From: Paenibacillus aestuarii | GTDB lineage: Bacteria; Bacillota; Bacilli; Paenibacillales; NBRC-103111 | Reading direction: 5' to 3' | Assembly: GCF_027789125.1 (NCBI RefSeq) | Contig: NZ_JAQFVF010000001.1 | Span: 16,747-80,746, forward strand | Length of the DNA stretch: 64,000 nt | Shown: positions 35,067 through 46,340 of the stretch, piece by piece | Layout of the letters: each line of letters starts with the position of its first letter | How positions within the stretch are numbered: position 1 is the stretch's first letter | Notes under the pieces: generated by a model | Seen by the model: only the letters and a program-made list of their open reading frames with translations | What the model was told of the DNA's origin: nothing | Databases searched by the model: none | Program-made: the position numbers and the translations under genes

Positions 35067-35096
35067 GAGGCCGCCGGTTATTCACGCGGCAGCCTC
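35067..35096 (-). terminator. Terminator of the PAS-GGDEF-EAL gene
   Basis: GAGGCTGCCG and CGGCGGCCTC pair with one mismatch and are followed by TTTTGG on the minus strand. Confidence 0.7.
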
Positions 35097-35133
35097 ATAT
35101 AGTTATTGTATAGGGTTGATGAAATTAATGACT

Positions 35134-37197
35134 TCAATGGAGCATACGATCGTTATTTCGCAAGAAACTGGCTGCCAAATCAGCCGGCAGCGGTTTGCTT
35201 ATTAAGAAACCTTGCATAATGTCGCACTCCAATTGCTTCAACTTTTCAATTTGACTCGCGGTCTCCACACCTTCAGCGATCACTTTCATGCCCATCCCGT
35301 GCGCTACTTGAATCATCGCTCTCGCGATCACATAGTCGTTCACATCATCATTAATCCCATCGATAAAGGATTTATCAATCTTCAAAATATCAATCGGAAG
35401 GTGCTTCAAATAATTAAGTGAAGAATAGCCTTTGCCAAAATCGTCTATTGCGACCTGAATGCCAATTTCTTTCAATGCGTTAAGTTTCTTGATAACACCA
35501 TCTAATTGGTCGATACCAATACTTTCGGTAATTTCAAATACAAAATTGCTCGCGTTCATCGCTGTTTCTTTAATGATAGATTGAATCGTGTTCACGAAGC
35601 CAACATTGATGAACTCTCTTGGCGAAATATTAATGGCAATGCTCGGAACCTGCAGTCCCTCGGTCTGCCATAAGCTGATATGATGACTCACTTCACGAAG
35701 CACCCACTCGCCGATCTGGCAGATGAGCCCGTTCTCCTCAGCGATCGGAATAAACTCTCCAGGTGAAATGAATCCTAATTGTTCGTGCTGCCATCTCACG
35801 AGCGCTTCCATCCCTAGTACGGCTCCGCTTTGAATATTCAGCTGCGGCTGAAAATAAACGGATAGCTGTTTCTTCTCCAGCGCCTTTCTTAATTCATACT
35901 CCAATACGACCTTGCGTTGAAAGCTCTCATTAATCTCGTGGTTGAACAGCTGCAGACCTCGTTGGGTCTTCTTCGCTTCGTACATCGCAAGATCTGCGGA
36001 ACTAATCAACGTCTCATATTCCTGGCCATGCAGTGGATACATGCTAATCCCTATGCTTGGGCTAATAAACAACTCGTGATGTTCGACGTGAAACGGAGAA
36101 TCAAAGCACTGGATTAGCTTCTGTGCTAATTGATTCACCTGTGTTTCAGATTCAATATCTTCAGAAACAACGACAAACTCATCTCCGCCTAATCGTGCTA
36201 CGGTATCTTCTTTTCTAGTGTAATTAACCAATCGATTGGCCACTTGTTTAAGAAGCTTGTCTCCGAACACATGTCCCATCGAATCGTTGATAACCTTAAA
36301 CCGATCAATATCGAGAAAAAACAAAGCAACGATCGAATTATTCTCTTGTGCTTTGACCATGGCATTATCTAGGCAGACCTTTAATTGTGCCCGGTTCGGT
36401 AAGCCAGTCAGCAAATCGTGGTGAGCTAAAGATAACAGATGCTCCTCTGAACGCTTACTCTCGGTAATATCCGAGAAGCTAGCAATGTAATTCACGATTC
36501 GCTGATGTTCATCGAAGACAGCATTAATATTCAGCTTTTCAGCATAAATTTTGCCATCTTTTCGCCGATTCCATATTTCACCCTTCCATGAGCCTTCTTC
36601 TTTCAAAGATTTGCTCATTTTCGCATAAAACCCCGGTCCTTGGATACCTGAACGCAAAATGCCTGGCGTCCTCCCTAGTACCTCAGCTGCCTCATATCCA
36701 GTCGTTCGTGTGAAGGCTGGATTAACGAAAATGATCTTTTGATCCGCACCCGTAATCATAATGCCTTCGCTAGCCGTTTCAATGATTTTTGCATGGAGAT
36801 GATTTTGCCAGTTCACTTGAGTTCTTTCCGTGCAGTCGGAGAAGATGCCTACATAATTGGTTACGTGATTCTGCTTATCTAAGATAGCGGTGATGGATAG
36901 CCAGACAGGAAAACTATCACCGCTCTTCTTCTTATTCCAAAGTTCTCCTTGCCAGAATCCCTCTATTTCAATGGTTCCCCACATTTGTTTATATAACTCA
37001 CGATTTTGATCCTCTGAATTTAAAAATGACGGGTTCTTGCCAAGGACTTCGGCCTCCGAATAACCTGTAATCTTTGTGAAGATTGCATTCACACAAATGA
37101 TTCTGGATTGATGATCCGTGATGAGTACAGCATCCCGGGCATTATCCAAAATCTTTGCGTATAGTTGTCCCTTTTCGTTAAAATCCATGATATTCAT
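35134..37197 (-). CDS. PAS-PAS-GGDEF-EAL cyclic-di-GMP protein
   Basis: 687 residues, soluble. Two PAS domains (about 10-130 and 135-255), each followed by a PAC-type SDCTER/SDITESK stretch. The GGDEF domain (about 260-420) has an intact ARLGGDEF and an RxxD inhibitory site (RKED) five residues before it. The EAL domain (about 435-680) has EALVRWQ, a conserved DDFGKGYSSL and EGVETASQ. All key EAL residues seem present, so phosphodiesterase activity is likely. The GGDEF may be active or may act as a GTP-binding regulator. It is monocistronic. Confidence 0.93.
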   Translation of the reverse strand: MNIMDFNEKGQLYAKILDNARDAVLITDHQSRIICVNAIFTKITGYSEAEVLGKNPSFLNSEDQNRELYKQMWGTIEIEGFWQGELWNKKKSGDSFPVWLSITAILDKQNHVTNYVGIFSDCTERTQVNWQNHLHAKIIETASEGIMITGADQKIIFVNPAFTRTTGYEAAEVLGRTPGILRSGIQGPGFYAKMSKSLKEEGSWKGEIWNRRKDGKIYAEKLNINAVFDEHQRIVNYIASFSDITESKRSEEHLLSLAHHDLLTGLPNRAQLKVCLDNAMVKAQENNSIVALFFLDIDRFKVINDSMGHVFGDKLLKQVANRLVNYTRKEDTVARLGGDEFVVVSEDIESETQVNQLAQKLIQCFDSPFHVEHHELFISPSIGISMYPLHGQEYETLISSADLAMYEAKKTQRGLQLFNHEINESFQRKVVLEYELRKALEKKQLSVYFQPQLNIQSGAVLGMEALVRWQHEQLGFISPGEFIPIAEENGLICQIGEWVLREVSHHISLWQTEGLQVPSIAINISPREFINVGFVNTIQSIIKETAMNASNFVFEITESIGIDQLDGVIKKLNALKEIGIQVAIDDFGKGYSSLNYLKHLPIDILKIDKSFIDGINDDVNDYVIARAMIQVAHGMGMKVIAEGVETASQIEKLKQLECDIMQGFLISKPLPADLAASFLRNNDRMLH

Positions 37198-37403
37198 GTG
37201 TACAGCTCCAGTCGTTGCCTGTATAGATTGATTATCTTATATTTTAAGACAATCCTATTAAATCGAATCTAAGCAGATGTTACACAGATATATTTTTATC
37301 TAATGCTAAATTAATACTTATACATGCAGTGATTTTTAACTCATAAATAAATACATCCCCTCCTGCTTAGACGTTATTTTCCATGAACAGAGGGGGCGTA
37401 AAC

Positions 37404-37700
37404 TTATTTCAACTCAACGGCTATCATCGTGATGTCGTCATTAATATCTGAACAAGCGTCAAGCATATCTATGACTTTCTTAAGCTTAACGATCAATAAA
37501 GCGGCATGGCAGTCTGAAAAGAAGGACGACCCTAAACTGATAATTAATGGTGCAGCGATCCTCCAACAGAAAACATATCGAGGCTGGATACCGGATAGCC
37601 AACTCATCGGCGGCTTAAGATGGATGGAACCTGGCACCTTACAGCCGTTCTTGTCATATCGAATACAATGGGGAAACCATCATCCAATAATGAGACGAAA
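37404..37700 (-). pseudogene. Remnant of a PP2C/SpoIIE-type phosphatase C-terminus
   Basis: On the minus strand a short frame ends DINDDITMIAVELK, the usual end of RsbU/SpoIIE-type PP2C phosphatases. A SFFSDCHAAL stretch about 30 residues earlier could be the decayed SDG motif. An upstream frame reads DDGFPIVFDMTR in a different phase, indicating frameshifts. No start or ribosome site is preserved. The family call rests on the C-terminal signature and is moderate. Confidence 0.45.
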
Positions 37701-37724
37701 AAAACTCCGTGCGGGAGGTTTTCG
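37696..37724 (-). terminator. Terminator of the chemotaxis receptor gene
   Basis: On the minus strand CGAAAAC-CTCCC-GCAC-GGAG-TTTTTTTCG forms a stem of about ten pairs with the U-tract at its 3' side. Confidence 0.75.
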
Positions 37725-37731
37725 TATGCTT

Positions 37732-39429
37732 TTATATTTTGAAGCGGCTGATCTTCGTCTGAAGCTCTTCCGCCATATGGGATAAAGATGCGGACGAAGA
37801 GGAGATTTCTTCCATGGAGGCCAGCTGTTCTTCGGTAGCTGCCGTAATGTTCTGCGTCCCAGCAGCCGAAGTTTGTGCAGCTTCATGGATGACCTCGATT
37901 GTGCGGATCATCTGCTCCGTGCCCGCGGCCATCTGTTGAATGGCCGAGGACACTTCTTCAATCTGCCCAGCGACGTTATTGACGGCTTGTTGAATTTGTT
38001 CGAACGAGACTCCAGCCGTCCCTGCCCGTTCAATACCGTTTAACACTTCATTCGTAGCCAGCTTCATGGACTGCACAGCCTGATTCGTGTCGGTCTGGAT
38101 CGAGTTGATAATATTAGCGATCTTACTGGCAGACACTGAGGATTCCTCAGCCAGTTTACGCACTTCAGCAGCAACAACGGCGAACCCTCTGCCGCTTTCA
38201 CCAGCTCTAGCTGCCTCAATCGCGGCATTCAACGCTAGCAGATTCGTCTGTGCGGCAATGCTGGTGATCGTGTCCACAATCTCTCCGATTTGTTCGGAGC
38301 GTTGGCCGAGCCCGTCAATTACTTGCCCCAAATCGTGGATAGCGCCTTGAATCGAATTCATTTGCTGCCCGACCATCATAATAGCTTCGTTGCCTTTGAC
38401 CGACTTCTCCGAAGCTTCCGTCGACGTATCGGATACGATCTGAGCATTGGCTGCAATTTGCTGCACACCAGCGCCCATGTGCCTCAACGTGGCCGTAGCT
38501 TCCTTCACTGAATTCACTTGTTGACTCGCTCCGCTAGCCACTTCCTGAACCGTATTGGCGATGCTCTCACTTGCAACACTTGTTTGTTCAGCACTTGCCG
38601 TGAGCTCGGCCGAATAAGACGCCACCAAATGAGCAGTTTGCTTGATATCGCCAAAAAGCCCTCTTAATTGTTCCATCATTCTATTGAAAGAACTTGTCAG
38701 CTGTCCGAGTTCATCTTTCGCTTGATATGGAATATGTCCTGTGAAATCGCCTTTTTCGGCTTCAGCCATCTTTGCTTGAATCATTCGGATCGGTTTGACA
38801 ATCATACGTGTAATTAAGATCCCTAATCCGCTACATATGATGATCATCACCACAGAAATAACGATGGAGAACAGGATCGCCTTACGGGCATCAGCCGCAT
38901 TGCTATTGCTCATCGATTCGGCATCCGCTTGAATGATACTCTCCAATTGATTGCCGAGTGTTATTACCGTATTCATGGGCTCAGCAGCTTTAGTTGTATA
39001 GTAAGTGTAGGCTTCATCGTTTTTGTTAATTACCCCTAGATCTATCATGGTCTGGAGCGCATTCAAGTAATCCGGGTAGGCGGCAATAATTTTGGCAAGA
39101 ACCTCCTTTTCTTGGGGAGGGAGATCTTTACTCTGAAGATCCTTGAGGAACTGATTATTCGTATTTGCTAACGTCTTGAATTTCGCTTCTAGCTCGTTGC
39201 CTTCTTGGTCCATTGTTCGCTGCATAATCTGAAAAACAGTCGTTTCCATAGCACGGTTATTCGCTCTATACTTACCGTAATTAATAGCAGGCACCAAGCG
39301 ATCCTCGTACATGACTTTCATGCTCTTGGATAGTCCGTTCATGGAAGAATACCCAATTCCCGTTAAAACAGCCATAGCGACAGCAGAAATACAGACTAAC
39401 AAAAATAACTTTCTTGCCACTGTAAGCAT
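37732..39429 (-). CDS. Methyl-accepting chemotaxis protein (4HB sensor, HAMP)
   Basis: 565 residues from ATG at 39429, 9 nt after AAAAAGG; an ATG at 39438 is closer to the site and less likely. TM1 (about 8-28), an extracellular four-helix bundle (about 30-180), TM2 (about 185-207), HAMP and the long cytoplasmic coiled coil. The signalling tip [19 protein letters not shown] and [16 protein letters not shown] is intact. A transducer for an unknown ligand. It is encoded downstream of a two-component pair and near cheV. Confidence 0.93.
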   Translation of the reverse strand: MLTVARKLFLLVCISAVAMAVLTGIGYSSMNGLSKSMKVMYEDRLVPAINYGKYRANNRAMETTVFQIMQRTMDQEGNELEAKFKTLANTNNQFLKDLQSKDLPPQEKEVLAKIIAAYPDYLNALQTMIDLGVINKNDEAYTYYTTKAAEPMNTVITLGNQLESIIQADAESMSNSNAADARKAILFSIVISVVMIIICSGLGILITRMIVKPIRMIQAKMAEAEKGDFTGHIPYQAKDELGQLTSSFNRMMEQLRGLFGDIKQTAHLVASYSAELTASAEQTSVASESIANTVQEVASGASQQVNSVKEATATLRHMGAGVQQIAANAQIVSDTSTEASEKSVKGNEAIMMVGQQMNSIQGAIHDLGQVIDGLGQRSEQIGEIVDTITSIAAQTNLLALNAAIEAARAGESGRGFAVVAAEVRKLAEESSVSASKIANIINSIQTDTNQAVQSMKLATNEVLNGIERAGTAGVSFEQIQQAVNNVAGQIEEVSSAIQQMAAGTEQMIRTIEVIHEAAQTSAAGTQNITAATEEQLASMEEISSSSASLSHMAEELQTKISRFKI

Positions 39430-39562
39430 CTGATTCATCCTTTTTAAGTTTATGAAATGCGGTATACAAATGAAATCATAAAACAAATAGTTTACATAAG
39501 TTCGAGACAGATGTTACATAGTTATTTATTTAGTATTACTAATGCTAACACTTTGCAAAATC

Positions 39563-39588
39563 AAAAAAATCCCCTCTTAAATAGAGGG
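39563..39588 (-). terminator. Terminator of the OmpR-type regulator gene
   Basis: CCCTCT-ATTTA-AGAGGG is followed on the minus strand by GATTTTTTTG. Confidence 0.8.
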
Positions 39589-39609
39589 AATTAGATGTTA
39601 AAGCCTTGC

Positions 39610-40299
39610 TCAACCTTTAGAATATTTGTAGCCAAGCCCCCAAACCGTCTTAATAAACTGGGGATTCTTCGGGTCTTTCTCAATCTTATTGCGAAGCTTG
39701 GTCATATATACATCAATAGCTCGTGAGCTCACCAGCGTTCCGTTGCCGCGTAAATAAGTGATCAGTTCTTCTCTAGTGAACACCCTACCTGGGTTTTTAT
39801 CGAATAAATACATGATTTCGAATTCGGAGAACGTCGTATCCACTTCATGTCCATTGACGATGATTCTGCGTAAGCCCTTGTCTACGCTTACATACGCTTC
39901 TAGCTTTTCTTTCCCCTTGTTTTGCTCGAATTGAATGGATAAATTCACTCTCCGCATCTGTGCAGCCACCCTGGCTGACAGTTCTTTCATGCTGAACGGC
40001 TTGCACATATAATCGTCCGCGCCGGCTAACAAAGCATCGATCCGGTTAGAGACATCGGTATTCATCGAAATCATGATAATGGGCACATACGAAATCTCGC
40101 GCAACTGTTTACACAGCTCAATCCCATTGATGTCGGGCAGAAAACAGTCGATAATGGCAATGTCCGGATCAAACTCGCGTATGGCTTCCAGCCCTTTCGT
40201 ACCGTTGTCCACACGTTGAACAGCGTGATGTTCATCAGCCAAATACATGGCGATCATATCGCCGATCACGGTTTCGTCTTCTATTAATAAAACTTTCAT
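39610..40299 (-). CDS. OmpR-family response regulator
   Basis: 229 residues. The receiver domain (about 1-120) has acidic pair ED at 7-8, phospho-acceptor Asp in IIDCFLPDINGI (about 51), and Lys in CKPFS. The winged-helix DNA-binding domain (about 135-228) ends GYKYSKG. It begins 3 nt after the hybrid kinase stop, so both are one operon and it is the likely second output of that kinase, besides the Hpt domain. Target genes unknown. Confidence 0.93.
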   Translation of the reverse strand: MKVLLIEDETVIGDMIAMYLADEHHAVQRVDNGTKGLEAIREFDPDIAIIDCFLPDINGIELCKQLREISYVPIIMISMNTDVSNRIDALLAGADDYMCKPFSMKELSARVAAQMRRVNLSIQFEQNKGKEKLEAYVSVDKGLRRIIVNGHEVDTTFSEFEIMYLFDKNPGRVFTREELITYLRGNGTLVSSRAIDVYMTKLRNKIEKDPKNPQFIKTVWGLGYKYSKG

Positions 40300-40302
40300 T
40301 GT

Positions 40303-43300
40303 TCAACCTCTCCATGAACTTAGATATGACTGTATCGAAGTGAGCACCACATCTAGCTCTCTCTCTAGCATTTCTATATGCTCTTCATAAGCTTCCTCGT
40401 TCTCAATAGACTTCTCTAAAGCTGCCGCCGCCATGAACAGCCCCAAGGCTGAGATATTTCCGGCAACGCCCTTAAGCGTGTGGAGCATCTGTTGGGCATG
40501 ATCGATGTTTTGCCGCGTCAGCGTCGCCTTTAGTTGTTCCATATAAATACAGTAGTCACGTTGAAACATCCTAAACATATGGAACATGATCTTTTCTTTG
40601 CCGTCGATTCGGTGTTGTAGCGCAGCGATATCGATTCCTTTGATTTGTTTCAAATCCGATTTCTTGCGGTCAGACGTTTGATCCGTGCGCCCTTGCTGAT
40701 CGGAACACTTATGAATCGCCGCAATCAGCTTATCAATTTCTAGCGGCTTCGTTAGTACTTCATTCATTCCGATTCGGTAGTACATCTCATGTTCTTGTTT
40801 CACTGCTCCCGCGGTTAAAGCAATAATTGGAAGTTGATCAAAGCGATGATCTTCCCTGATGATTTTGGTCGTTTCGATTCCGTCCATCTCTGGCATATGA
40901 ATATCCATGACAACAACGTCCCACTTTTTTTGGATCAAATATTTCAGCACTTCGAATCCGTTCTGGGCAATCGTTACCGAATAACCATGCGAATTCAACT
41001 GTTCACTAACGACAAGCTGGTTAATTTCATTGTCTTCCGCAAGCAATATATGAGGTACCTTCTCCTGAGGTTTACTTAGATGTTCGATCTCTTGGCATGA
41101 ATCTTCGGAAATCTCGTCCTCGAACAAAGTGCTTAACGTTTGACAAATGCCTATACGATTGATTGGCATAAGAATGATCGCATCCGGCTGCTCGCTCGCA
41201 GGCAGTACCTGAATCATCTGATCACGGACGATCGGCGTAGCAACCGCTACAAGGCGAGTCGTCGCAGAATAGTTCTCACTAGCCTGCAGCCCTTGGCGAA
41301 GCTTGCTCCATTCCTCAGGCGCGCTTACATCGGCAAGGATCACGTCCAAACTGGCAAGCGCATTCATATCCATCTCTTCGTCACTTGCACACCCGCAAAC
41401 TTGAAAATTCATCGATTCCAGCATGTTGCTTATACTCAGTCTGATAAGTGGATTATTCTCAATAACGAGAGTGGATCTTTGTTCGAAATCCAAATAATTC
41501 GTTCGTTTGGCAAGAAGGCTGCAATTGCCTTGCTCGAACGGCAAAATAAACGAAAATTTGCTCCCTTGACCCGGACAGCTTGTTACTTTCATAGATCCGC
41601 CCATCAATTCAACAAAATATTTACAGATGGATAAGCCAAGTCCTGTACCGCCGGATTTATGACTCCTGGTATAACCGACTTGCGTAAAAGGTTTGAACAG
41701 CTTATGGATTTGCTCGGCGGAGAGTCCAATCCCCGTATCTTCTACAGAGAATTCAATGTGGATCACATCCTCCTCATCATACACAGGCTCTGCTTTCACA
41801 TAAATGTAGCCTTCATCTGTAAACTTGATCGCATTATTAATCAAGTTAATCAAGATCTGTTCGATGCGCATTAAATCGCCGATTATTGTTTCAGGAATAT
41901 CCGCTGAAGTGTCGATCACGACCTTGAGCTGCTTGGGCCCTATCAGGACACTTAACATATCGGATAGTTCTTGCATCATTTCGTGGATATTAAATTCTTC
42001 CTGTTCCAAATCAATTTTGCCGGATTCAATCTTAGAAAAGTCTAGTACATCATTAATAATGCCAAGCAGTGTCCGGGAAGATGATAAAATTTTTCGCAAA
42101 TAATCCTGCTGAAGAGAAGACATTTCTGTCTTCTGCAAAAGTTCTGACAGTCCAATGACACCACTAATCGGCGTGCGAATTTCATGGCTCATCCGTGCCA
42201 AAAACTCGCTTTTAGCATGGTTAGCTTCATCCGCTTGTTTTCTTTTTTTGATATCTGTGACGTCGTGCATGGTGCCGGTGATCGAGGTTATCGTCTGATT
42301 AACATAGTTCGGGCAGAAGATCACGTCAAACTCATAATCGTGGTTATCTATCTGAAAGATGCACTCGAATCTTTGCGTTACGCCTTCATGAACCGACTTA
42401 TGGAAGTAAAAATCAAAGATGTCCAGGTGTTCACCAGCTGGAAGAAGATCATAAAAAGAACCGATACGGTCCGGATTCACCCTGAATACGTCGCGGACTT
42501 TCTGATTCATAGAGGTTATCATTCCTTCTAAGTCGAAACGAAAAACGAAATTTTGCGAACTTTCTACCAATGTTCGATATAATTCTTCACTCTCTGCCAG
42601 TTGTTCCTCAGACCGCTTCCGAGAAGTAATATCGATGCCTGAGCCGATGATCGCCTGGACTTCGTTTTTAGCAAAAATCGGTTTCAACGAGAGCAAAATC
42701 GTATAATTGGCGATTTCCACTTCATAAGATACGGGCTGTCCTTTCCACACTTTGTCGTGTTGGATCTGCAGCAACTCCAATAATGGTTCAGGAAAATACG
42801 GAACCTCTTCAATTTCTTTCCCTAACAATTCTTCGGGTGGAATCCCGATCTCATGGAGAAGTTTGCCGCCAGCCATCGCATATTGCGCTCGGCCATTTTC
42901 TTTTTTCAGCTTAAATGTAAAGCCCGCTTGGGAATAAAGAACCTCCAGCAGATCTTTTTGAAGAGCATCAAATTTTTGTCTTAATATTTGAGCGTTCCTT
43001 AAATAGTACATTTTAACGGCAATAAATAAGCCGCAAACTTCGTAGGTTAAGCAATAGGGAAGAACAAAGCTATCTATGTGAAAATGGCGCATAAACGCAA
43101 AATAAATAAAAATAATGATATTTGTCCATGTTACGGATGTAAGCCAATTGATCCAGTAATTTTTTATAAATCGATTCGTGATGAAACTGACCAAGGAAAT
43201 GATAGAAATAGCGACTGAGACTTCAAACATGATCTCAGAGGATGAAGGGAACAGCAAACGAGCTAAAATGACCATCAATGTTGTAATAAGGGCAGATAAA

Positions 43301-43542
43301 GGGCCTCCAAAATAGGAGGCGACGAGGATGGCGATAGGCCTAAAATCTGTAACGCTATGACTCTCGATTTGAGATCCGAAATAGATTAAAATGACGCCTA
43401 ATATGCCTTGAAATAATCCAACTTTCCATTTATATGCAGTATCATTTTTCATTTTTCGCTCAATATTAAAAATGAAGTTGCCAAAAAAGAACATGAAGGT
43501 CGTTAATAAACAGAAGTTAAGAATTAGATCGCGTACAAACAC
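40303..43542 (-). CDS. Hybrid sensor histidine kinase with two receivers and Hpt domain
   Basis: 1079 residues. A 5TMR-LYT-type membrane sensor (about 10-185), two PAS domains (about 190-310 and 320-440), HisKA with SHEIRTP (His453), HATPase with TGLGLSICK, a first receiver-like domain (about 680-800) that has lost the acidic pair and the conserved Lys, a second intact receiver (about 830-945) with [10 protein letters not shown] and KPLE, and a C-terminal Hpt domain (about 975-1075) with [12 protein letters not shown]. This builds a full phosphorelay in one chain: H, D, H, then the OmpR regulator encoded next. The GTG start has a weak ribosome site. Confidence 0.9.
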   Translation of the reverse strand: MFVRDLILNFCLLTTFMFFFGNFIFNIERKMKNDTAYKWKVGLFQGILGVILIYFGSQIESHSVTDFRPIAILVASYFGGPLSALITTLMVILARLLFPSSSEIMFEVSVAISIISLVSFITNRFIKNYWINWLTSVTWTNIIIFIYFAFMRHFHIDSFVLPYCLTYEVCGLFIAVKMYYLRNAQILRQKFDALQKDLLEVLYSQAGFTFKLKKENGRAQYAMAGGKLLHEIGIPPEELLGKEIEEVPYFPEPLLELLQIQHDKVWKGQPVSYEVEIANYTILLSLKPIFAKNEVQAIIGSGIDITSRKRSEEQLAESEELYRTLVESSQNFVFRFDLEGMITSMNQKVRDVFRVNPDRIGSFYDLLPAGEHLDIFDFYFHKSVHEGVTQRFECIFQIDNHDYEFDVIFCPNYVNQTITSITGTMHDVTDIKKRKQADEANHAKSEFLARMSHEIRTPISGVIGLSELLQKTEMSSLQQDYLRKILSSSRTLLGIINDVLDFSKIESGKIDLEQEEFNIHEMMQELSDMLSVLIGPKQLKVVIDTSADIPETIIGDLMRIEQILINLINNAIKFTDEGYIYVKAEPVYDEEDVIHIEFSVEDTGIGLSAEQIHKLFKPFTQVGYTRSHKSGGTGLGLSICKYFVELMGGSMKVTSCPGQGSKFSFILPFEQGNCSLLAKRTNYLDFEQRSTLVIENNPLIRLSISNMLESMNFQVCGCASDEEMDMNALASLDVILADVSAPEEWSKLRQGLQASENYSATTRLVAVATPIVRDQMIQVLPASEQPDAIILMPINRIGICQTLSTLFEDEISEDSCQEIEHLSKPQEKVPHILLAEDNEINQLVVSEQLNSHGYSVTIAQNGFEVLKYLIQKKWDVVVMDIHMPEMDGIETTKIIREDHRFDQLPIIALTAGAVKQEHEMYYRIGMNEVLTKPLEIDKLIAAIHKCSDQQGRTDQTSDRKKSDLKQIKGIDIAALQHRIDGKEKIMFHMFRMFQRDYCIYMEQLKATLTRQNIDHAQQMLHTLKGVAGNISALGLFMAAAALEKSIENEEAYEEHIEMLERELDVVLTSIQSYLSSWRG

Positions 43543-43597
43543 TTCTCGATCACTCCAGTTACGTGTATTCTAAGTTGTCAGATGTACGTGATTGCAG

Positions 43598-44509
43598 CTA
43601 TTGGATGAACTGATCGACGACCTCGACTAAACGGGCAATTTCCGGTTTATTGATTTGTGCGTTAGCGCCTACGACTTCCCCTTTGTGCCTCAGATCGTCC
43701 GTAATCAACGAAGAGAAAATGACGACTGGAATTCGCTTCAACAAGGGATGTTCTTTCACGCGCCGGGTTAAGTGCAGTCCATCCATCCGCGGCATCTCGA
43801 TATCGGTAATGATCAAGTGAACGTGATCTTCCAAACGTTCTTTTTGGGCAAAAGACTCCAGGGCTTCCCATGCTTCCTTGCCGTCTGAAAAAGTTTGCAG
43901 TTGTTGATATCCAGCTTCTTTTAAAGTACCCTCTAACAGCGCAGATAACATGGTGGAATCTTCCACGATCAAAATTTTTTTGTCAGAACGCTTCCTTGTG
44001 CCTAAAGATTTCACTTGCTGGTCAAAGGCATGCACGTATGGCATCATTTCACCGATGATTCTCTCAAAGTCGAGTAAAAGAATCATTTGCTCCTGCAAGC
44101 GAATAATGCCCACGGCCGCATTTTCCTTGCCCTTCATCATTGCACTCGGCTTTTCGATGTTTTCCCAGGAAATACTGTGGATTCTAGTTACCTGGTGAAC
44201 ATGAAAGGCAACTTTCACTCTGTTCATCTCACAAATGATATATTTGTCATGTGCGGCTTCAGCGTGGTCATTCTCATAACTTAGCCATTTCACCAAATCG
44301 ACGACCGGAATGATTTCATCTCGTACACAAAAGATCCCCTCTAAACATGGATGCGCTTTGGGGATCGGTGTGATCGCTTGTTCTTTAGACTTCGCGATGA
44401 CTTCTCTCACTTTAAGTACATTAATGCCGTAACAATCGTGACCAAGTTTAAACTCTAGAATATCAACCTCATTCGTTCCGCTCTCTAATGCAATATGATT
44501 GTTGTTCAT
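43598..44509 (-). CDS. cheV: CheV chemotaxis coupling protein
   Basis: 303 residues: a CheW-like domain (about 10-155) fused to a receiver domain (about 175-303). The receiver has ILIVEDSTML, ITDIEMPRMDGL (Asp about 238) and a Lys in INKPE. CheV couples chemoreceptors to CheA and modulates adaptation by phosphorylation. It is separate from the main chemotaxis operon but close to a receptor gene here. Start has a GGGGG-type ribosome site. Confidence 0.93.
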   Translation of the reverse strand: MNNNHIALESGTNEVDILEFKLGHDCYGINVLKVREVIAKSKEQAITPIPKAHPCLEGIFCVRDEIIPVVDLVKWLSYENDHAEAAHDKYIICEMNRVKVAFHVHQVTRIHSISWENIEKPSAMMKGKENAAVGIIRLQEQMILLLDFERIIGEMMPYVHAFDQQVKSLGTRKRSDKKILIVEDSTMLSALLEGTLKEAGYQQLQTFSDGKEAWEALESFAQKERLEDHVHLIITDIEMPRMDGLHLTRRVKEHPLLKRIPVVIFSSLITDDLRHKGEVVGANAQINKPEIARLVEVVDQFIQ

Positions 44510-45153
44510 CGTATTCGCCCCCTACATAGTTCAAATTTTTCCATGAATACAACTATACAATTAAATAATTACATTTTTTCCATAACTAATATTTTGTTTT
44601 CGTTGCAGAATTCCATAGTTCTTTAACATTTTGCTTGAAACGATGATTCTGACATTCATGAAAAAAGTGGGTGACGAGCGGTACGATGCATGACGAAAGC
44701 AATCAAGCATTCACGTGTGTCTCTTCCGAACGCCTCACTTATTCTAAATCGTACGCCCGTTAAAGTGTATTAGGGGATTCTGCTGATCTTTAAGCAACTC
44801 GTTTTGTTGGCTATTTCCATTGTCAATTGCGAATCTATCACTTCATGTTAGGGGATTCCCTGATTGACCGTTCCACCAATCGGACAATGAATCCTCCAAT
44901 CTATCCCGCCTCTGATTACTCCTTTCCAAATCACTTCGCAACACCAGCGTTTCTGCCCATTTCAAAATGCGCAAGTTCAAATTTAGCACGAGAATCTAAA
45001 GATTCATGTGTGTAAACGTCACAGATCGAATATTAGAAATATTTTTCAATAATAAATTTTTTTGAAATACGTCCTTTATTATTTTGTAACATCTCTAAGC
45101 TACACTTACTTTAGTTCAAAAATTTAGAGATATGTTTTAAAGGAAGAGGAAGT
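44510..45153. other. Gene-free stretch of about 640 bp with coding remnants
   Basis: No supported gene. The sequence TTAGGGGATTC occurs twice (about 44770 and 44850). On the minus strand a frame near 44925-45010 reads LDSRAKFELAHFEMGRNAG and then stops, which looks like the end of a decayed gene. No family was recognised and no start or ribosome site is seen. AT-rich sequence precedes the next start. Confidence 0.35.
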
Positions 45154-46314
45154 ATGACCTTAAACATTCGAACTCAAATCTTTATTAGTATTTTTCTAAG
45201 TGTCTTCATTTCTCTTGTCACTTTTATTTCGGTGAATTATATCATCGGTAAACGGACAGCGCTCCATGATCAGATCGTGAGCAAACATAAAGTTATCGTG
45301 AGTTTATTGGAGCTGCAGAAGGAAACCGCTTACTCCGATGATGCCGGTGCCTATCTGCTAATGGCGGACGATCTAAAAGACATTAATTACATTCAACAGC
45401 GTTATAATCTGAGCCGGTTAAAAGCAAAATCGCTCTTTCAACTGCTGAAATCAGAAGCTAGTTCTGCAGCGGATATTAAGGAGATCCTACATATGGAGCA
45501 AAGCTATACCAAATACTTTTACTTATTAGAAGATAGTTTCCATTTAAAAGAAGCGGGCAATGTCAGAGCCGCTCAGGATCAAGACATCGCCAACCTCATT
45601 GACCCTACGCTTCATTTATTAAGCCAATTTATTGACCGGAAAGTAGCAGAGTCTGATATGTTAGAGCATTCTTTTGAAAAATCAAAAACGATTGCCAACA
45701 TGGTGTCACTATTCTCCGCAATTTCGTCGGTCCTCCTATTCATACTGGCCTGCTTCTGGGTTAACAAGATGAATGTAATGAATACGATCCTGGCCGAGCA
45801 AAAAGATAAGATTAAATATCTAGCTTACCATGATGCCTTGACTGGAGTAGGGAATCGCAGACTGATTGCCGAGAAAATCAAAGAAGCGATTGAGGTAAGT
45901 AAAGTGAATGATTCGAAGATGGCGATCTTCCTGTTTGATTTGGATGGATTTAAAGGCGTCAATGATACGTTTGGTCATGATATCGGTGATGAATTGCTGA
46001 TTAAAGTCGCCAAGCGCGTACAATTTGCCCTGAATGAGAAGGATACATTAGCCAGACTAGGCGGCGATGAATTTATTATTCTGGCGCTATACGTTGATGA
46101 AACTACCGCAGCCAAAATTGCTCAACGCATCATCAATAAAATAAAAGAACCGTTCCATGTTCTCAACAAGCAAGTGAAAGTGTCCGCCAGTGTCGGCGTG
46201 AGTATCTTCCCGAATGACGGCGATAACTTTGAGAAATTGATCAAGAGTGCCGATCATGCGATGTACAGAGCCAAGAAAAGCGGTAAAGACCAATTCTTTA
46301 TGACGCTAGTCTGA
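45154..46314 (+). CDS. Membrane GGDEF diguanylate cyclase
   Basis: 386 residues. TM1 (about 8-30), an extracytoplasmic helical sensor (about 35-175), TM2 (about 183-205), then a GGDEF domain with FDLDGFKGVNDTFGHDIGDE and an intact ARLGGDEF near residue 298. The inhibitory RxxD site is not present (it reads NEKD), so product inhibition may be absent. The start follows AAAGGAAGAGG. A PilZ gene follows after 26 bp, giving a maker and a reader of cyclic-di-GMP in one unit. Confidence 0.92.
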   Translation: MTLNIRTQIFISIFLSVFISLVTFISVNYIIGKRTALHDQIVSKHKVIVSLLELQKETAYSDDAGAYLLMADDLKDINYIQQRYNLSRLKAKSLFQLLKSEASSAADIKEILHMEQSYTKYFYLLEDSFHLKEAGNVRAAQDQDIANLIDPTLHLLSQFIDRKVAESDMLEHSFEKSKTIANMVSLFSAISSVLLFILACFWVNKMNVMNTILAEQKDKIKYLAYHDALTGVGNRRLIAEKIKEAIEVSKVNDSKMAIFLFDLDGFKGVNDTFGHDIGDELLIKVAKRVQFALNEKDTLARLGGDEFIILALYVDETTAAKIAQRIINKIKEPFHVLNKQVKVSASVGVSIFPNDGDNFEKLIKSADHAMYRAKKSGKDQFFMTLV

Positions 46315-46340
46315 TATACATTTTTTAGAAGGTGAGCTAT

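Larger units (their letters stand above)
37198..37731. other. Intergenic stretch before the chemotaxis receptor
   Basis: This contains a PP2C-like remnant (next entry) and a terminator. The rest (37200-37390) is AT-rich and without a recognised element. Confidence 0.5.

Noticed and set aside
35067..35096. Hairpin near the TetR operators considered as a third operator
   Set aside because: Its arms do not match TTGACC/GGTCAA and it has a T-tract on the minus strand, so it fits a terminator for the GGDEF-EAL gene.
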